Assembly: GCA_963853835.1 (NCBI GenBank)
Contig: OY970829.1
Coordinates: 77,994,901-78,058,900 of the forward strand
From: Calendula officinalis
Taxonomy: Eukaryota; Streptophyta; Magnoliopsida; Asterales; Asteraceae
DNA: 64,000 nucleotides
Reading direction: 5' to 3'
The notes beneath the pieces were generated by a model. That model was not told where the DNA came from. It did no database searches and saw only the letters and a program-made list of their open reading frames with translations. The position numbers were made by a program, and so were the translations under genes. This document shows positions 44,401-55,703 of the stretch, piece by piece (positions within the stretch are counted from its first letter, which is position 1; the number at the start of each line of letters is the position of its first letter).

Positions 44401-46297
44401 TGGCGAACAGCAATCTACCTCGAAGGATTATCAAGGTATTAACACAAACAATTCGTGATCTTCTTCATCTGATCCATTTCTCAATTCCTTGATTCCATAT
44501 ATGTCGTTGTTAGATTGTGTATGTGTCTGTGTGTATGTATGTAACTAATTTTCGGCTATTTCATCGATCACCGTAGTACATGTATATCTAAAAACCCTAA
44601 GTTTGGTTTTGACTTTGTTTTTATGATCCAGGAAACTCAGCGTTTACTCAGCGAACCAGGTGAATTTAAAGTTTAAACTCTATAACTTCAGCTCGTAATT
44701 AATTTCGGCAATTTATATCGATTTTATGCGGATTTGTGTTTATTGCTTCTGTTTTATGGTGATATAGCTCCTGGAATAAGTGCATCGCCATCAGAAGATA
44801 ATATGCGGTATTTTAATGTCATGATCCTTGGTCCAACACAGTCTCCTTATGAAGGTAGTTTGACATATTAATACCTATTTACTTGTATTGATCTGTGTAA
44901 CAGTAGTTTTTAGTTTATTAATTAAATTATTTGCTGCTTATCTCATTTGAAAGTGGATTAGGAACGGATAAGATCATTATGGAAAACTCTATTAGTTCAT
45001 TTTTTACGGATAGGAATTTTTAGCTCATTTATTTAATCAGTGGAAAAACAGTTCTCTGGTGTCTCTGATTTTGCTGATTAAGTCATTAGTTACACAATTG
45101 CAATGGATTAGATGTTACAGTTCTTCTTTCTTTTTCTATGAACAAATAATTTAATCTTCCTTATATAAATTTTCAAAAGGGGGATTTGAGAAAAAACTTG
45201 TATTTTTATGCATGCTTCTCACTCTGGTTAATCTGCAGGAGGAGTTTTCAAGCTGGAGTTATTTTTGCCAGAAGAATATCCAATGGCTGCTCCCAAGGTG
45301 CTTGAATATAAGATATTTATCAATAGCTAATCATATAAATGCTAATGTTTGCTATATTTTAACAGGTCCGGTTTCTTACAAAAATTTACCATCCCAACAT
45401 TGATAAGGTTTGTCTTTTTAATTTGTGATTTTCCCAATATATTATTTTATTTTACAATATCAGTTTTTTCTATGCAGCTTGGTAGGATATGTCTTGATAT
45501 CCTCAAAGATAAATGGAGCCCTGCTCTTCAGATTCGCACTGTACTATTGAGGTATGATTTTACACCATTTTTATCATTGAACTGATACCAACAGATTCTG
45601 TTTTATCTAAATTTTATATATTTTTATTAAAAGTAAATAATGTATTAAATGTGATTATTTGACCGTTACATATAAGACATGACCCAAATTGACCCGTTTG
45701 TAATTTTTGTTTTTAATATGTGTCATGGGCCAGCATTCAAGCTCTTCTGAGTGCCCCAAACCCAGATGACCCACTCTCTGAGAACATAGCAAAACACTGG
45801 AAATCTAATGAAGCTGAAGCTGTTGAAACAGGTATTCCTTGTAGTAATAAATACCTGTTTTATTCTTTAGATTATTAATAAATAATCTATTACTTCCTCT
45901 GATTCAAAATAAGTGATACACTTTGGATTTCACGGATTTTGAGGCAAAAGTTTATAATGATGGTTAAATTAGATTAATTACATGGTTAGTAGGAAATGAG
46001 TCCCACACTTTTTGAATAAAGTGGAGTTAATGATGTTTAAAAGTAAAAGTAAGGGTAAATGGGTCTTTTCACTTTGTTAAAGTAGATAGTTAGTGGGTGT
46101 GTGCCCTACTATTTTTTGCCAAATAAGGTAAATTTTCAAAGTGTATCACTTATTTTGATACACCCCAAAAAGGAAAGTGTATCACTTATTTTGAATCGGA
46201 GGAAGTAAAAAAAAAAATATATACTAGTATTATTTTTTGATTTGTTGTTGGAATTGCAGCAAAAGAGTGGACCCGTTTGTATGCTAGTGGAGCATAA
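44401..46297 (+). CDS. Ubiquitin-conjugating enzyme E2, UBC13 class, 8 exons
   Basis: E2 that with a UEV partner (Mms2/UEV1) builds Lys63-linked ubiquitin chains, used in DNA-damage tolerance on PCNA and in signalling. Exons 44401-44436, 44632-44659, 44768-44854, 45239-45297, 45366-45407, 45478-45551, 45734-45831 and 46260-46297 give exactly 153 aa, the family length. It begins [18 protein letters not shown]. The UBC fold shows [17 protein letters not shown], the HPN triad (KIYHPNIDK), catalytic Cys in [18 protein letters not shown], then [20 protein letters not shown], and it ends WTRLYASGA. Equivalent to the Arabidopsis UBC35/UBC36 pair. Intron 7 holds a Stowaway MITE. A 30-bp (AT)n run lies just 3' of the stop codon. 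Confidence 0.96.
45893..46205. mobile_element. Stowaway-type MITE, 313 bp, in UBC13 intron 7
   Basis: TA target duplication (45891-45892 and 46206-46207) flanks CTTCCTCTGATTCAAAATAA...TTATTTTGAATCGGAGGAAG. The second copy at 54101-54413 has exactly the same length. An extra inner copy of the AAAGTGTATCACTTATTTTG end precedes the right terminus. Tc1/mariner-related by TA duplication and ends. Confidence 0.88.
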
Positions 46298-46352
46298 CAG
46301 AGATATGGGTCATCATGTTTCAAAAAATAACAATGTACTTGTTTAGGTATTG

Positions 46353-46360
<8 letters not shown>

Positions 46361-46390
<30 letters not shown>
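46361..46390. repeat. (AT)15 microsatellite
   Basis: An uninterrupted AT run about 65 bp after the UBC13-like stop codon, probably in the 3' UTR. Confidence 0.9.
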
Positions 46391-46392
<2 letters not shown>

Positions 46393-47008
46393 AAAAACTT
46401 TAATTATTCGCTGCTGCTATGCTAGTCTTTAACGATTAACGTTGTTAACTTTCGTTTATATGCTTGTGTTTTTTGAACATTTATCTGGTTAATTATGTGA
46501 TATAGCATAATGTGGGTCATATTATCATATTCTGGCAAGGGTTGTTTGTCGTATTCAGTCATTTAATTTGATATGATGTGCATACAAGAAATACCTAGAA
46601 TTAGGGTGTTAAAAATAGAATTATTGATTTGCTTAATGCCATTAGGATATAAAAGAAGTACGGAGTATTAAATTAACAAAAATTTTCCTTGCGTATTGAA
46701 AAAAAATTCACTTATTGCATTTTAAAGAAATATATTTTATTCAATTAATGTTTACATCCAACGACTGTTTTAAATTGGATTAAAAAACCTGTTTTTCGAA
46801 TCCGGTTTGAAAACTGGTTTACCTCGTATACATTGATTTGATTTTATGAACTGATCCAGTCTTATATGAACTGATTATGTCTTATAGTTTTGAAACCGGA
46901 CCTGAATTGGTTGCAAACCGGTTTTCAAACCGGTCCAGTTTGGATACTGGTTTTGTTGTCCACTTCTAAATATTGGTAAGATCTTATTTGGAAGTTCAGA
47001 GAGAGTAC
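46391..47008. other. Spacer between the UBC13-like gene and the hAT-like MITE
   Basis: AT-rich, no gene. The stretch at about 46780-46960 contains AACCGGTTT words (GAAACCGGACC, GGTTTTCAAACCGG) with partial self-complementarity, like the other low-complexity inserts. Confidence 0.45.
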
Positions 47009-47620
47009 TAGGGGTGAGCATAAAAACCGAAAGCCCGAAAAAACCGAACCATTTGAAAAATCGATATCAACGGTTTTGATTTTTTGAAAACCCGAATGTT
47101 TGGGGCGGTTTTCGGGGGCATATGAAAAACCAAACCGAAAACCCCGCCCCACCCGGCCATTATATATATTTCAAGTTTTATAAAAATATTCTTATATTTT
47201 TAAAAGGTTTGATATAGATTTGTTTGCAAAAGGAAAGCAACCATGCAATGAAACTTTTATAGATGAAGACATGGACTAAGATTGTTGCGAAAGATAGTTG
47301 GATGTTATTCTGTTAAATCTTATTCAAATTATGTTAGTTGAATTTATTATTATATTATATTAAACTTACTCATTTTTTATTTATAACGAAATGAGTTAAC
47401 GTTTGGGATTTTGAATCATAATATTAATTTTTAAGGTAACAAATTGGTAAATTTAAAGGGAATTATAAAACCGAAAAAAAAAACCCGAAGCGAACTGAAA
47501 AACCCGAAGCAAACCGAAAAACCCGAAACCGAACGGGGTGTAATTTGTAAAACCCGAACTTTTAGGGCGGAGTTTGGTTTTAGTTAAAAACCGCCCCAAA
47601 CCACCCTATGCTCACCCACG
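47009..47620. mobile_element. Non-autonomous hAT-like element, 612 bp
   Basis: Left end TAGGGGTGAGCATAAAAACC; right end CCACCCTATGCTCACCC plus ACG. The 8-bp flanks GAGAGTAC (47001-47008) and TAGAGTAC (47621-47628) differ at one base. The interior near each end is AACCGAAA/CGGTTTT-rich and the middle is AT-rich. It is built on the same plan as the 12894-13574 element but is a distinct family. Confidence 0.75.
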
Positions 47621-48828
47621 TAGAGTACAATCTTATTTTTCTTGTTGGACTTGAAAGCTAAATCTTATTAGACCAAGGTCTTTGTCTCGTCTTGGGCCTA
47701 ACAGATACAAAGATTATATATAAGGCCCTAATTGCCCAACTAGATATAGAGTCAGTAAACCCTGTTGTTTGTGATAATCAGTACTCGTTAATTGTGTATG
47801 ATACTTGGGGAAGGGTAGTGTCGGACCAATATTTGAATCTAAAATCATGATGTTTAATTATGTTTCTGACCGGCTATGTTGAACGATTAAAATGACTATT
47901 TTACCATTCTTTTTATTTATAGAACATGTTAATTGTTAACTGGAAGTAAAAGTCATAACGTACATGGAAAACTCATAATGTCACATCTTACTAGGTCAGC
48001 AACTATTTTTCTCCTATTGAGTAGGAGGTAGGTTAGAATTGTCACACCCCGCCAAAAGTGGTTTGCGGAAGAACAGACGTGCGACTATCATGGGTAAACA
48101 TAGCATATGATTATCGTAAACAAGAAATGTTTGATAGAAAATAATGTCACCAAAATTTAATGTAAACAAAGTAGTTGAACCAAAATGTAATATTTTTAAC
48201 TAAAATTTGGAGGTGACATCTTAACAAAACGAAAGCTTGACTTCAATGCATGCGACTCAATGCTTAGCTTAGATACCTGAAAAACATAAGTAAAAGTATC
48301 AACAAAATTGTAGAGTGAATTCACAGGTTTTTAATAAGTTCAAATAGTTTCATAGTTTTTGTATGCCATTCATGGCAAAAATAGTTTGATGATATAAAAC
48401 GTTTAAAATAGTCTGCTCAAAAGCAATAGTAGAAACAATAGTTTTCATATGTCATCGTTGGAAAAATAGTGTGATGGTATAAACGTTAAAAATAGTCTGC
48501 TCAAAGCAGTAGTTGAAATAATCGTTTGCGTATGCCATCGTTGGCAAAAATAGTGTGATGATATAAAATGTTTAAAAATGACCTGCTCCGAGAACAGGGG
48601 CACGATAATATCGCAAGAAGAAACATGTGACGGTGATCCCCTAAAAGGTTAGCTATACCCTTTTAAGTTAAAATCTCGACCCTAAGTCCATAACCAAAAC
48701 AACAACTCTAAAATGCATTTCCAATATGGATATACACTCCTCGTGGTCGGTAAACACCGATAAATGATCAATAACATGTGGGAGGGTGAGTCTCAGCCAA
48801 TAGTACTATTTGCATATCCATGACCTAG

Positions 48829-50599
48829 TACGGATTTACAAAAAACATTTGGCCAAAATAATCATTTAATATAGAGGAGAACTATCCCAAAATACGGATT
48901 TACAAAAAACCTTTGGTATGAAAATCAGAGTATAAAGTTGGTGTTACAAAATAGATCAAAACCAAAGCTAAGTCTAAATCCGTTCTAGTGTTCTTCTACT
49001 CTAGGCCTCGCATCTCTATCCATGCGCACCTATACCTTCGATCCTGAACCTGAGTACATAGCAAAACAAACAAGGAGTACGTGAGACAATAAAGTCTCGT
49101 GAGATACATGGGTTTTTGACCACAATAATAACAAATATCATATAGTAAGTAAACGCACAAGTATGCAACTCGTCCACCTATCTAGTCACCCTATTGTGAC
49201 CCTATCGATCTTGCTTCCCTAGCAATCATATCTAATTATCGGGTTGCCCCCGAACCAACTAGAACCACATTAACTTATTAACCGGGGATCCCCCGCATTA
49301 ATAAGCCTCAAGGTAATGGCAAGAGGGAATCGCCCAATCTACCAATACCTGCCTTGCTCGCCGGACTATCTCCAGTTAGCAAGACTACTATCATGGAATG
49401 GGCCGATGGGGATCCGCCCAAATGCTCCCCATTCCATATTCTCATGACCGGGGATCCCCCGCATCATCACATCATCTCACTTACCATAACTCAACAGTCA
49501 TGTCAATCTAGCTCTCGGCTATCACATCAATCATTAACAAGTTAGTTCAATATAATCAATAATATCTATCACTAACTCAACATACTACAAGTCTACACAA
49601 ATAAGCAAATAGACCATAACACAAGTAAGAAAGTAATTCAAAGGCTATGTACTCAGTAAAATCCACACGTACTCACCTTAGCAATACAATGCTCCAATGT
49701 GTGTTCTTCACACCAACCCTTTGCTCCAACAATCGGTCAACCTTCCAAGACTTCACCAAAAGACTAATACAATAATCATAAGATGTTCAACATCACATAC
49801 TACTAATATTATGATCATCTATCTCTAGATACCCTTTAACAACATTTTTCCCCAATTTTGGTGATCTCCCAAAACCCCAGGTTTAACAAATCTCAAGATT
49901 CTTACAAATCTTAATCATACACTTGTTTCCTTTGTTAAAATACCTTCTATAAGATGTATACAATCTTTATTTAACCATAAATCACCAACCCAATAACTAG
50001 GGTTTCAGACCCAAACCAATAAACCCATAGATCTAAAGCTATAACTACAAGGAAGTGAAGATATACCTTAAATCTTCAACTAGGAGTGAAGAATCACAAG
50101 ATTTGACCAAGAAATCGGCTCCAAATGATGATTTACACTAAAAAAACGTACACAAGCTCGAGTTGGGAGAAAACTAGGGTTTTTGTATGCATTAAATGAC
50201 CAAAACCCGACTTAAATGCTGCACAGACAGAAAATCGCGCCGCTAACCTGGAGATCGCGTCGCGATCTCCCTCCCGCGATAATTCGCGCCACACATCGCG
50301 CCATACTTCGCGCCGCGAACCCGGCGCTATCTCAAGATCGCGTTTTCCTTCCAAACGCTATTTCGGGTCGCTGTTCGACCCCGCAAAAGATCGCGCCGCG
50401 AATTCCCAGATAGCGCCGCTATATGGGCTATGCAGCTGAGGCTGCATTTTCCTTTATTCTCTTCGACACGGTTTCGCCCATAATTTCCTCATACGGTGCC
50501 CGATTGACACGAAACCAATTCTCACGTTCCTTAAACGATTTATTCTTAATTATCATATTTTTAAATAATTTATTTATTTACAAATTTCGGGTCGTTACA
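48829..50599 (-). mobile_element. LTR-like element (LTR-2) nested in copy B, about 1.77 kb
   Basis: Read on the minus strand it begins at 50599 with TGTAACGACCCGAAATTTG, the same start as LTR-3 at 62568 (TGTAACGACCCGAATTTTG). Both continue with similar words (ATTGGTTTCGTGTC, GCAGCC...AGCTGC). A GC-rich palindrome cluster follows at 50230-50422 and repeated GGGGATCCCC boxes lie at about 49284-49460. The left edge is uncertain: no CA terminus or target duplication was found near 48829, and about 350 bp of copy B seems to be missing here, so insertion was probably accompanied by a deletion. Confidence 0.65.
50230..50422. repeat. Palindrome cluster of LTR-2 (AGATCGCG-N-CGCGATCT type)
   Basis: Perfect or near-perfect units: AGATCGCGTCGCGATCT (50252-50268), TTCGCGCCGCGAA (50307-50319), a mixed AGATCGCGCCGCGAATT (50388-50404) and ATAGCGCCGCTAT (50410-50422), plus half-units such as AATTCGCGCC and CATCGCGCC. 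The arms differ from those in LTR-1, although the last unit uses LTR-1-like ATAGCG arms. Confidence 0.8.
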
Positions 50600-51983
50600 A
50601 CAGTCGCAATAAGATTTATAAAAGCAGTTGATAAATAGTTGGAACCTTTATAAAAACACTTGTTATGTTTTTCACCCCAAAGTTGTAAAACAGTAAATAA
50701 AATGCGGTAAAAAATGGGGCTGTGAACTCACCTGATGAAATGCTAGCAAAATGTAGATGACAATGTGGTTTCCAACCAAATGATCCTAGCGTCCTAAACG
50801 CATAAGAAATGATGTATAAGTGACGGTCTAAATGACACGCCTAAACTGAATGATGCACCGATAATTCCCTAAGGGCAAATAGACTCGAGCGATACGTTTG
50901 TGGCTTTATTGGTTAGTCTCAGTATTTTAAATATATGTGTTTGGGTTTAGGTGAGCTTTCGAAATAATAGTAAGTCTTAATTTCATTATAAGTTGAAAGA
51001 TTAAATAAATATTAATAATTAAATAAAAGTTATTAATTAATTAAATATTATTGAAATAAATAATAAGTAATTAATTTTGATTTAACGTGGGAGTTCTATA
51101 AAAACCATTTAATTTAATTACCGATGTCAATAAAATTCGTTTTCGAAGGCTAGACTAAAATTTTCAGATTGTTGGGCCTGATTTTAAAATATAGCTGGAC
51201 ATAACATCACTGATGGGCCATAATTTAACAAACATAACCGGGCTTTTATTAAATTTGATGGACTCTTTGAGTATGATTTCCGTAAATGACCGAGAAAAAA
51301 ATAGGCGACGGACAGCACAACACCAGCAACTTTCATGGCTGCCGGCGACCGAAAAAGTTTGAACGGCAAGACACACACTCATAATTTGAAGAGTTTTCGA
51401 AGTTTTACCTTAGCTTCTCATAACAATAACGTACAACATTTAATTAATGAATTAAATTTCATTACTTTGATTTATTGATGGATATTGGGTTCACTTAGTT
51501 ACCAGTACAATTGTCTCGTTAAATATTTTAACTAACAATTTCACTCGGTTTTCAATAGTTGTTATTTTCTGATAAGAACATATTGTTTTGGGGACTTATT
51601 TACTTACTTTCCGTATTCTTGTTTCATACCGAAAAACTTATTTATTGTTAGTTGTATATTTTATCGCGTATGAGGTTTTGTACACTATTCAATCGAGCTA
51701 GTGTATCATTATAAATGATAATGATTATAAATATTATATTTTCAAGTTTGATTTGAGTTTACACTGAGTCACCAACTCATTAAATGTACATTTTTAACTG
51801 TATGAGACACTGACAACTAAGTATGTCTAATGAATATGTGTACTATAACACAAAATGTAATGGTCTCTCCTAAACTTAAATGCAATTATGAACGTTTTTA
51901 TTGATGAGATGATTGTACTAAGACAATATGGGTTACAAAAATAGTCGGGTCAAATATCCGATTTCGAGGGTTGTCACAAGAAT

Positions 51984-53271
51984 ATCGGACGAGTAAGAGT
52001 GAAAATGGTACTTAACAAACGCCCCAAAGTTTGATCAACATATTTTACTTTTTTCTGAAACTGTAACTTTTGAAACCTTATTATATGGTGCTAAAATAGT
52101 GTAGAAACTCAGGTGGATTTTTGTACTTTCAACACGAAAATAGTTTAAATTTGCATTTTAACGGTGGTTATTTTAAAAACTAGAAAGAAAAAAAAAACTA
52201 GAAACAACATAATTATAAAGTTATTAGCAAATGATTTTTTTAACCAATCTGTCTAACTAAAATTTGATTTGAATCGAGACCTAACAATTAATTGATGCTA
52301 ATATTGAAAGTCTCTAACACTTACAAATAACAATTTATAACAAGAACTTTAGTTATACTCCAACTTTAATTGACAACTAATTTTGTCAATATACCTCCTA
52401 CAATTGGTTTTAAAACACCAGAATTGAACTTTCCTTTTCTTTTCCCTTTTTCTATATATAATTCAAGGTGTTCATATATAAATCTCTACCTTATAAATTG
52501 GTCAAATTTTGACATGATTCTTTCACAATAATGCAGCAAACAAAAATCAAACCTTACATTGGATCTTTCACACACAAATTACTAGAGTCTGATTGAATTA
52601 AGATCAGGATTACTTTTTACATACTTTCCACTTCCAACGTATTGCTAGATCAATGACAGTTGTTAATTGTTTTATATATTCTAAGTGTAGTCCCATCGTA
52701 CCTTTTTCCAAGTCTTAAAATGTTGACATATCTACACCTACCTCTGAATTTCTCAGACTTTCTGAAAGAATTGAACAACTCTTGACATTTTACCAAACTC
52801 CTTTATAATCATTTATTGAACCAGGCTTATTAAATGAAACCAACCTGTCACATTTTTATATATGTGTTTATGAAGAAATAATCCCCATAGTTTTTTACTT
52901 TTTATATAAGATATCGAAAAATGCTAATTTAGTTCTACAAATGGACCATTAAATAGACCTATATAAGGTAGTTGATTCTTATAGAAAAATATTTATTTAT
53001 ACCGAACAATTTCATGACAAAAGAAAATTATATCATTTTATAACATTTTACATCTCACCTCTTCCAGTAAGAATTTAATTGTCTTTTAATATGTAATTAC
53101 TCTATATACATAAAAATTACTTTGTAAAAATCATCTCCCATCATATAATAACATCAGGAAAATTTAATGGAGTAAATGAGAAAGAAGGGAAAAAATGACA
53201 TATGACATCATATCATTGGATAAGTCTATTTGTAGTTCTGATTTATAGGCTTTAAGTAATATTTCTCAACC
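51984..53271. other. Intergenic, AT-rich
   Basis: About 1.3 kb with no gene or recognisable element; open frames are shorter than expected by chance at this base composition. Confidence 0.5.
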
Positions 53272-53391
53272 CAAGGCTTTTAGTCTAATGATACTAAAGT
53301 TTAATATAAGCTCATGACATATAAGACATGGGTTCAAGTTTTATTGTGGACAATTTGAGTAGATTAAGTAACGTTAAAAAAAAGAAAAAAA
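53272..53391 (+). mobile_element. Possible tRNA-derived SINE remnant
   Basis: GCTTTTAGTCTAATGATACT resembles a Pol III A-box region, and GGGTTCAAGTTTT about 60 bp later resembles a B box. An A-rich tail (GTTAAAAAAAAGAAAAAAAG) ends the segment. Target duplications were not found. Confidence 0.35.
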
Positions 53392-53436
53392 GTAGTATTA
53401 CTCTTAAATATTTGTAGTTTTTCGCTAGATGGACTG

Positions 53437-54092
53437 AGGGCATGTTTGTGAAAGCTTATTAAGAGAGCTTTTTAGCTTATTAACTTAAAAAGTCTAAATA
53501 AACTTGAAATTTCAAGCTTATTAAGCTAATAAGAGCATCCATAATGGTTAACCTCTCAAATGACTTATTATATTTGTCACATCATTAAATAACCTATTAA
53601 TTAAAAACGTCTTCAATGGTTAACCTTTCCAAAGATTTTTTCTTATTAATATTACTAATTTACATTTATATATCAAATGTTACTAAATGCCCCAATCTTA
53701 TGTAATTTAACAATTTTTAAGCATTTATAAAAATTAACATTTTTATAAAATGTCTCTTACAAAAATATTATAATGCTTGACCTTAAAAGTATTGAAATAT
53801 GATAAAGTTATAATTTATAATTATAAAAATAATAAATGATTCATATATAAATATATATAGGGGTTTAAAATGTAAAATTGTTAAATATAGGAACTAAAAG
53901 AATTAAACATTGAAAGATTATTAAGAGATTGGGGAAGAATAAGTGGTTGGAGTGACCTCCTAAAAAAATCATCTATCCCAATAAAAAGTCATTTTAGAGG
54001 TTATTCAAATAGTAATAACCTTTTAAAAAACTTCCCATTGGAATTGCTCTAAAGCTAAAAAAAAACTTTATAAACTTTCCTAAACATGCCCT
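53437..54092. mobile_element. MITE with GGGCATGTTTG ends, containing a nested MITE
   Basis: Outer ends GGGCATGTTTGTGAAAGCTT and AACTTTCCTAAACATGCCC with a 3-bp flank TGA on both sides (PIF/Harbinger-like size). The AAGCTTATTAAG/CTTATTAAGCTAATAAG words are AT-rich inverted repeats. The outer element is split by the element at 53532-54050. Confidence 0.55.
53532..54050. mobile_element. Nested MITE with AGAGCATCC / GGAATTGCTCT ends
   Basis: Begins AGAGCATCCATAATGGTTAA and ends TTCCCATTGGAATTGCTCT, a common plant MITE end style. The adjacent words AAGCTAAT and AAGCTAAA may be an 8-bp target duplication with one change. The interior is AT-rich and non-coding. Confidence 0.55.
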
Positions 54093-54100
54093 GAATATTA

Positions 54101-54413
54101 CTTCCTCCGATTCAAAATAAGTGACACACTTTCCTTTTTGACGTGATTCAAAATAAGTGACACACTTTGAAAAATTACCTTATTTGACAAAAAATAGTAG
54201 GACTCACACCACTAACTATCGACTTTAACAAAGTGAAAGTACCCCTTTACCCTTACTTTTACTTATAAAAATCATTAACCCCACTTTAGTCAAAAAGTGT
54301 GGGACTCATTCCCCCACTAACTATCTAATTAATCTAATTTAACCATCATTATAATTTTTTTCCTCAAAAACCGTGAAAATCAAAGTGTGTCACTTATTTT
54401 GAATCGGAGGAAG
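54101..54413. mobile_element. Stowaway-type MITE, 313 bp, second copy
   Basis: TA duplication (54099-54100 and 54414-54415) flanks CTTCCTCCGATTCAAAATAA...TTATTTTGAATCGGAGGAAG. Same length as the copy at 45893-46205. It lies about 475 bp from the 3' end of the TTL gene. Confidence 0.9.
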
Positions 54414-54888
54414 TATATATTATTAGTGAGTTTATATAAAGATTTAAGTTTAGTTAAGAGGGCGGAAGGTTTGGGTTAAATTGATGTATGAGGTAGGTAT
54501 TTATATTTGAAATAAATATAATTTAAAAATAAAAAGTTAACATTTTATAGCCGTTGGAGATAAACGACAGCAAAAGAATCATAGAATTGTTTGATGAGTA
54601 ACACTAACATTAAATGAATGAATAGAATTTTAACAACCGCTAAAATCACAAGATTAAAAAAGAAAAACTAAAAGCTAATTATTATACCCCATTCTAACTT
54701 TTATGTCACAAGATAAGAAATAAAAACTGATAAATACTTTCCGTATGTTGAGGAGGGGTGAAATTACCATATTCTCCTTCATCAAATGCTATATGGGCAA
54801 GAGTAGTAGTAATTCGTAGACAAATTGTACAACAATGAACCGTTACAGCATCACCAACAACCAACCGCCATAACCGTCACAAGTTCTT

Positions 54889-55662
54889 CTAGAAGCTGTA
54901 ATGCCTTAACGATGATTCCAATACTTCCGGGCTCGGGCAAACCATTTCTTTCACTCGGTTGCCTTTTTTGTAAATCTTGATTGTTGGAACGACCCGTACA
55001 TTTTCAGCACTTGAGATTAACGGGCTTTCTTCCAAATCGACCTTTTTATTAATTAAAAATAAATAGTTTAATATATATTTAGAAACAAAAATGCCAAAAT
55101 GCATTTTAGTCATCTGAACTTGACTAAGTAGGTGCTCTATTAACCTGAACTTTTAAAGTTGCAGTATAGTACCTGAACTTGACAAAATGGTCGATTCAGT
55201 ACTTTGACTTATTAATTTGATCGTGTTTTCTTACTTAAACTTACTTTCGTTGGAGTTTCTGACAGACTTCTTACTTAAACTTACTTTCGTTGGAATTTTT
55301 TGACAGACTAAAAAATATACGTTGATCTCAATATATTAACATTAGAAGCAAATCATGTGTGAAAACACATTTTTGATATCAAGGTACTATGTGCCTATGT
55401 TGAATCTTTAATAGTTCAGGGTAGTAGAAGACAAACTCAGCCAAGTTCAGGGTATTAAAATTTACATTAAAACACATTTTTACCTTGAAAAAGTTAATTG
55501 ACGGATATCGGGAGCAAAGCGTGTCAAAAAGTGTCGTTATCTGCTTGCATTGAATATCCATCGACATTTTATAAAAAACAACGGAGGTACCTGAATTTTT
55601 CAAAATTTTATAAATTAACAAACATGATTTTATAAATTTATTAACCGAATAGTAATTAGATG

Positions 55663-55703
<41 letters not shown>

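Larger units (their letters stand above)
48040..51978 (+). mobile_element. Long solo LTR, copy B, with one nested LTR
   Basis: Starts TGTCACACCCCGCC at 48040 and ends GAGGGTTGTCACA at 51978, with perfect 5-bp duplication AGAAT (48035-48039 and 51979-51983). Without the nested 48829-50599 element it is about 2.2 kb. It shares with copy A the tandem hairpin units (about 48340-48630), the CCGATAAATGATCA block, the AGCGTCCTAAACGCATAAG block near 50790 and the GGCTGCCG stretch near 51345. No coding region. Two copies with the same ends and clean duplications establish the family. Confidence 0.87.

Noticed and set aside
51164..51382. Overlapping 72- and 64-aa open frames in long LTR copy B
   Set aside because: They lie in the non-coding LTR, and the corresponding part of copy A is not open in the same frames.
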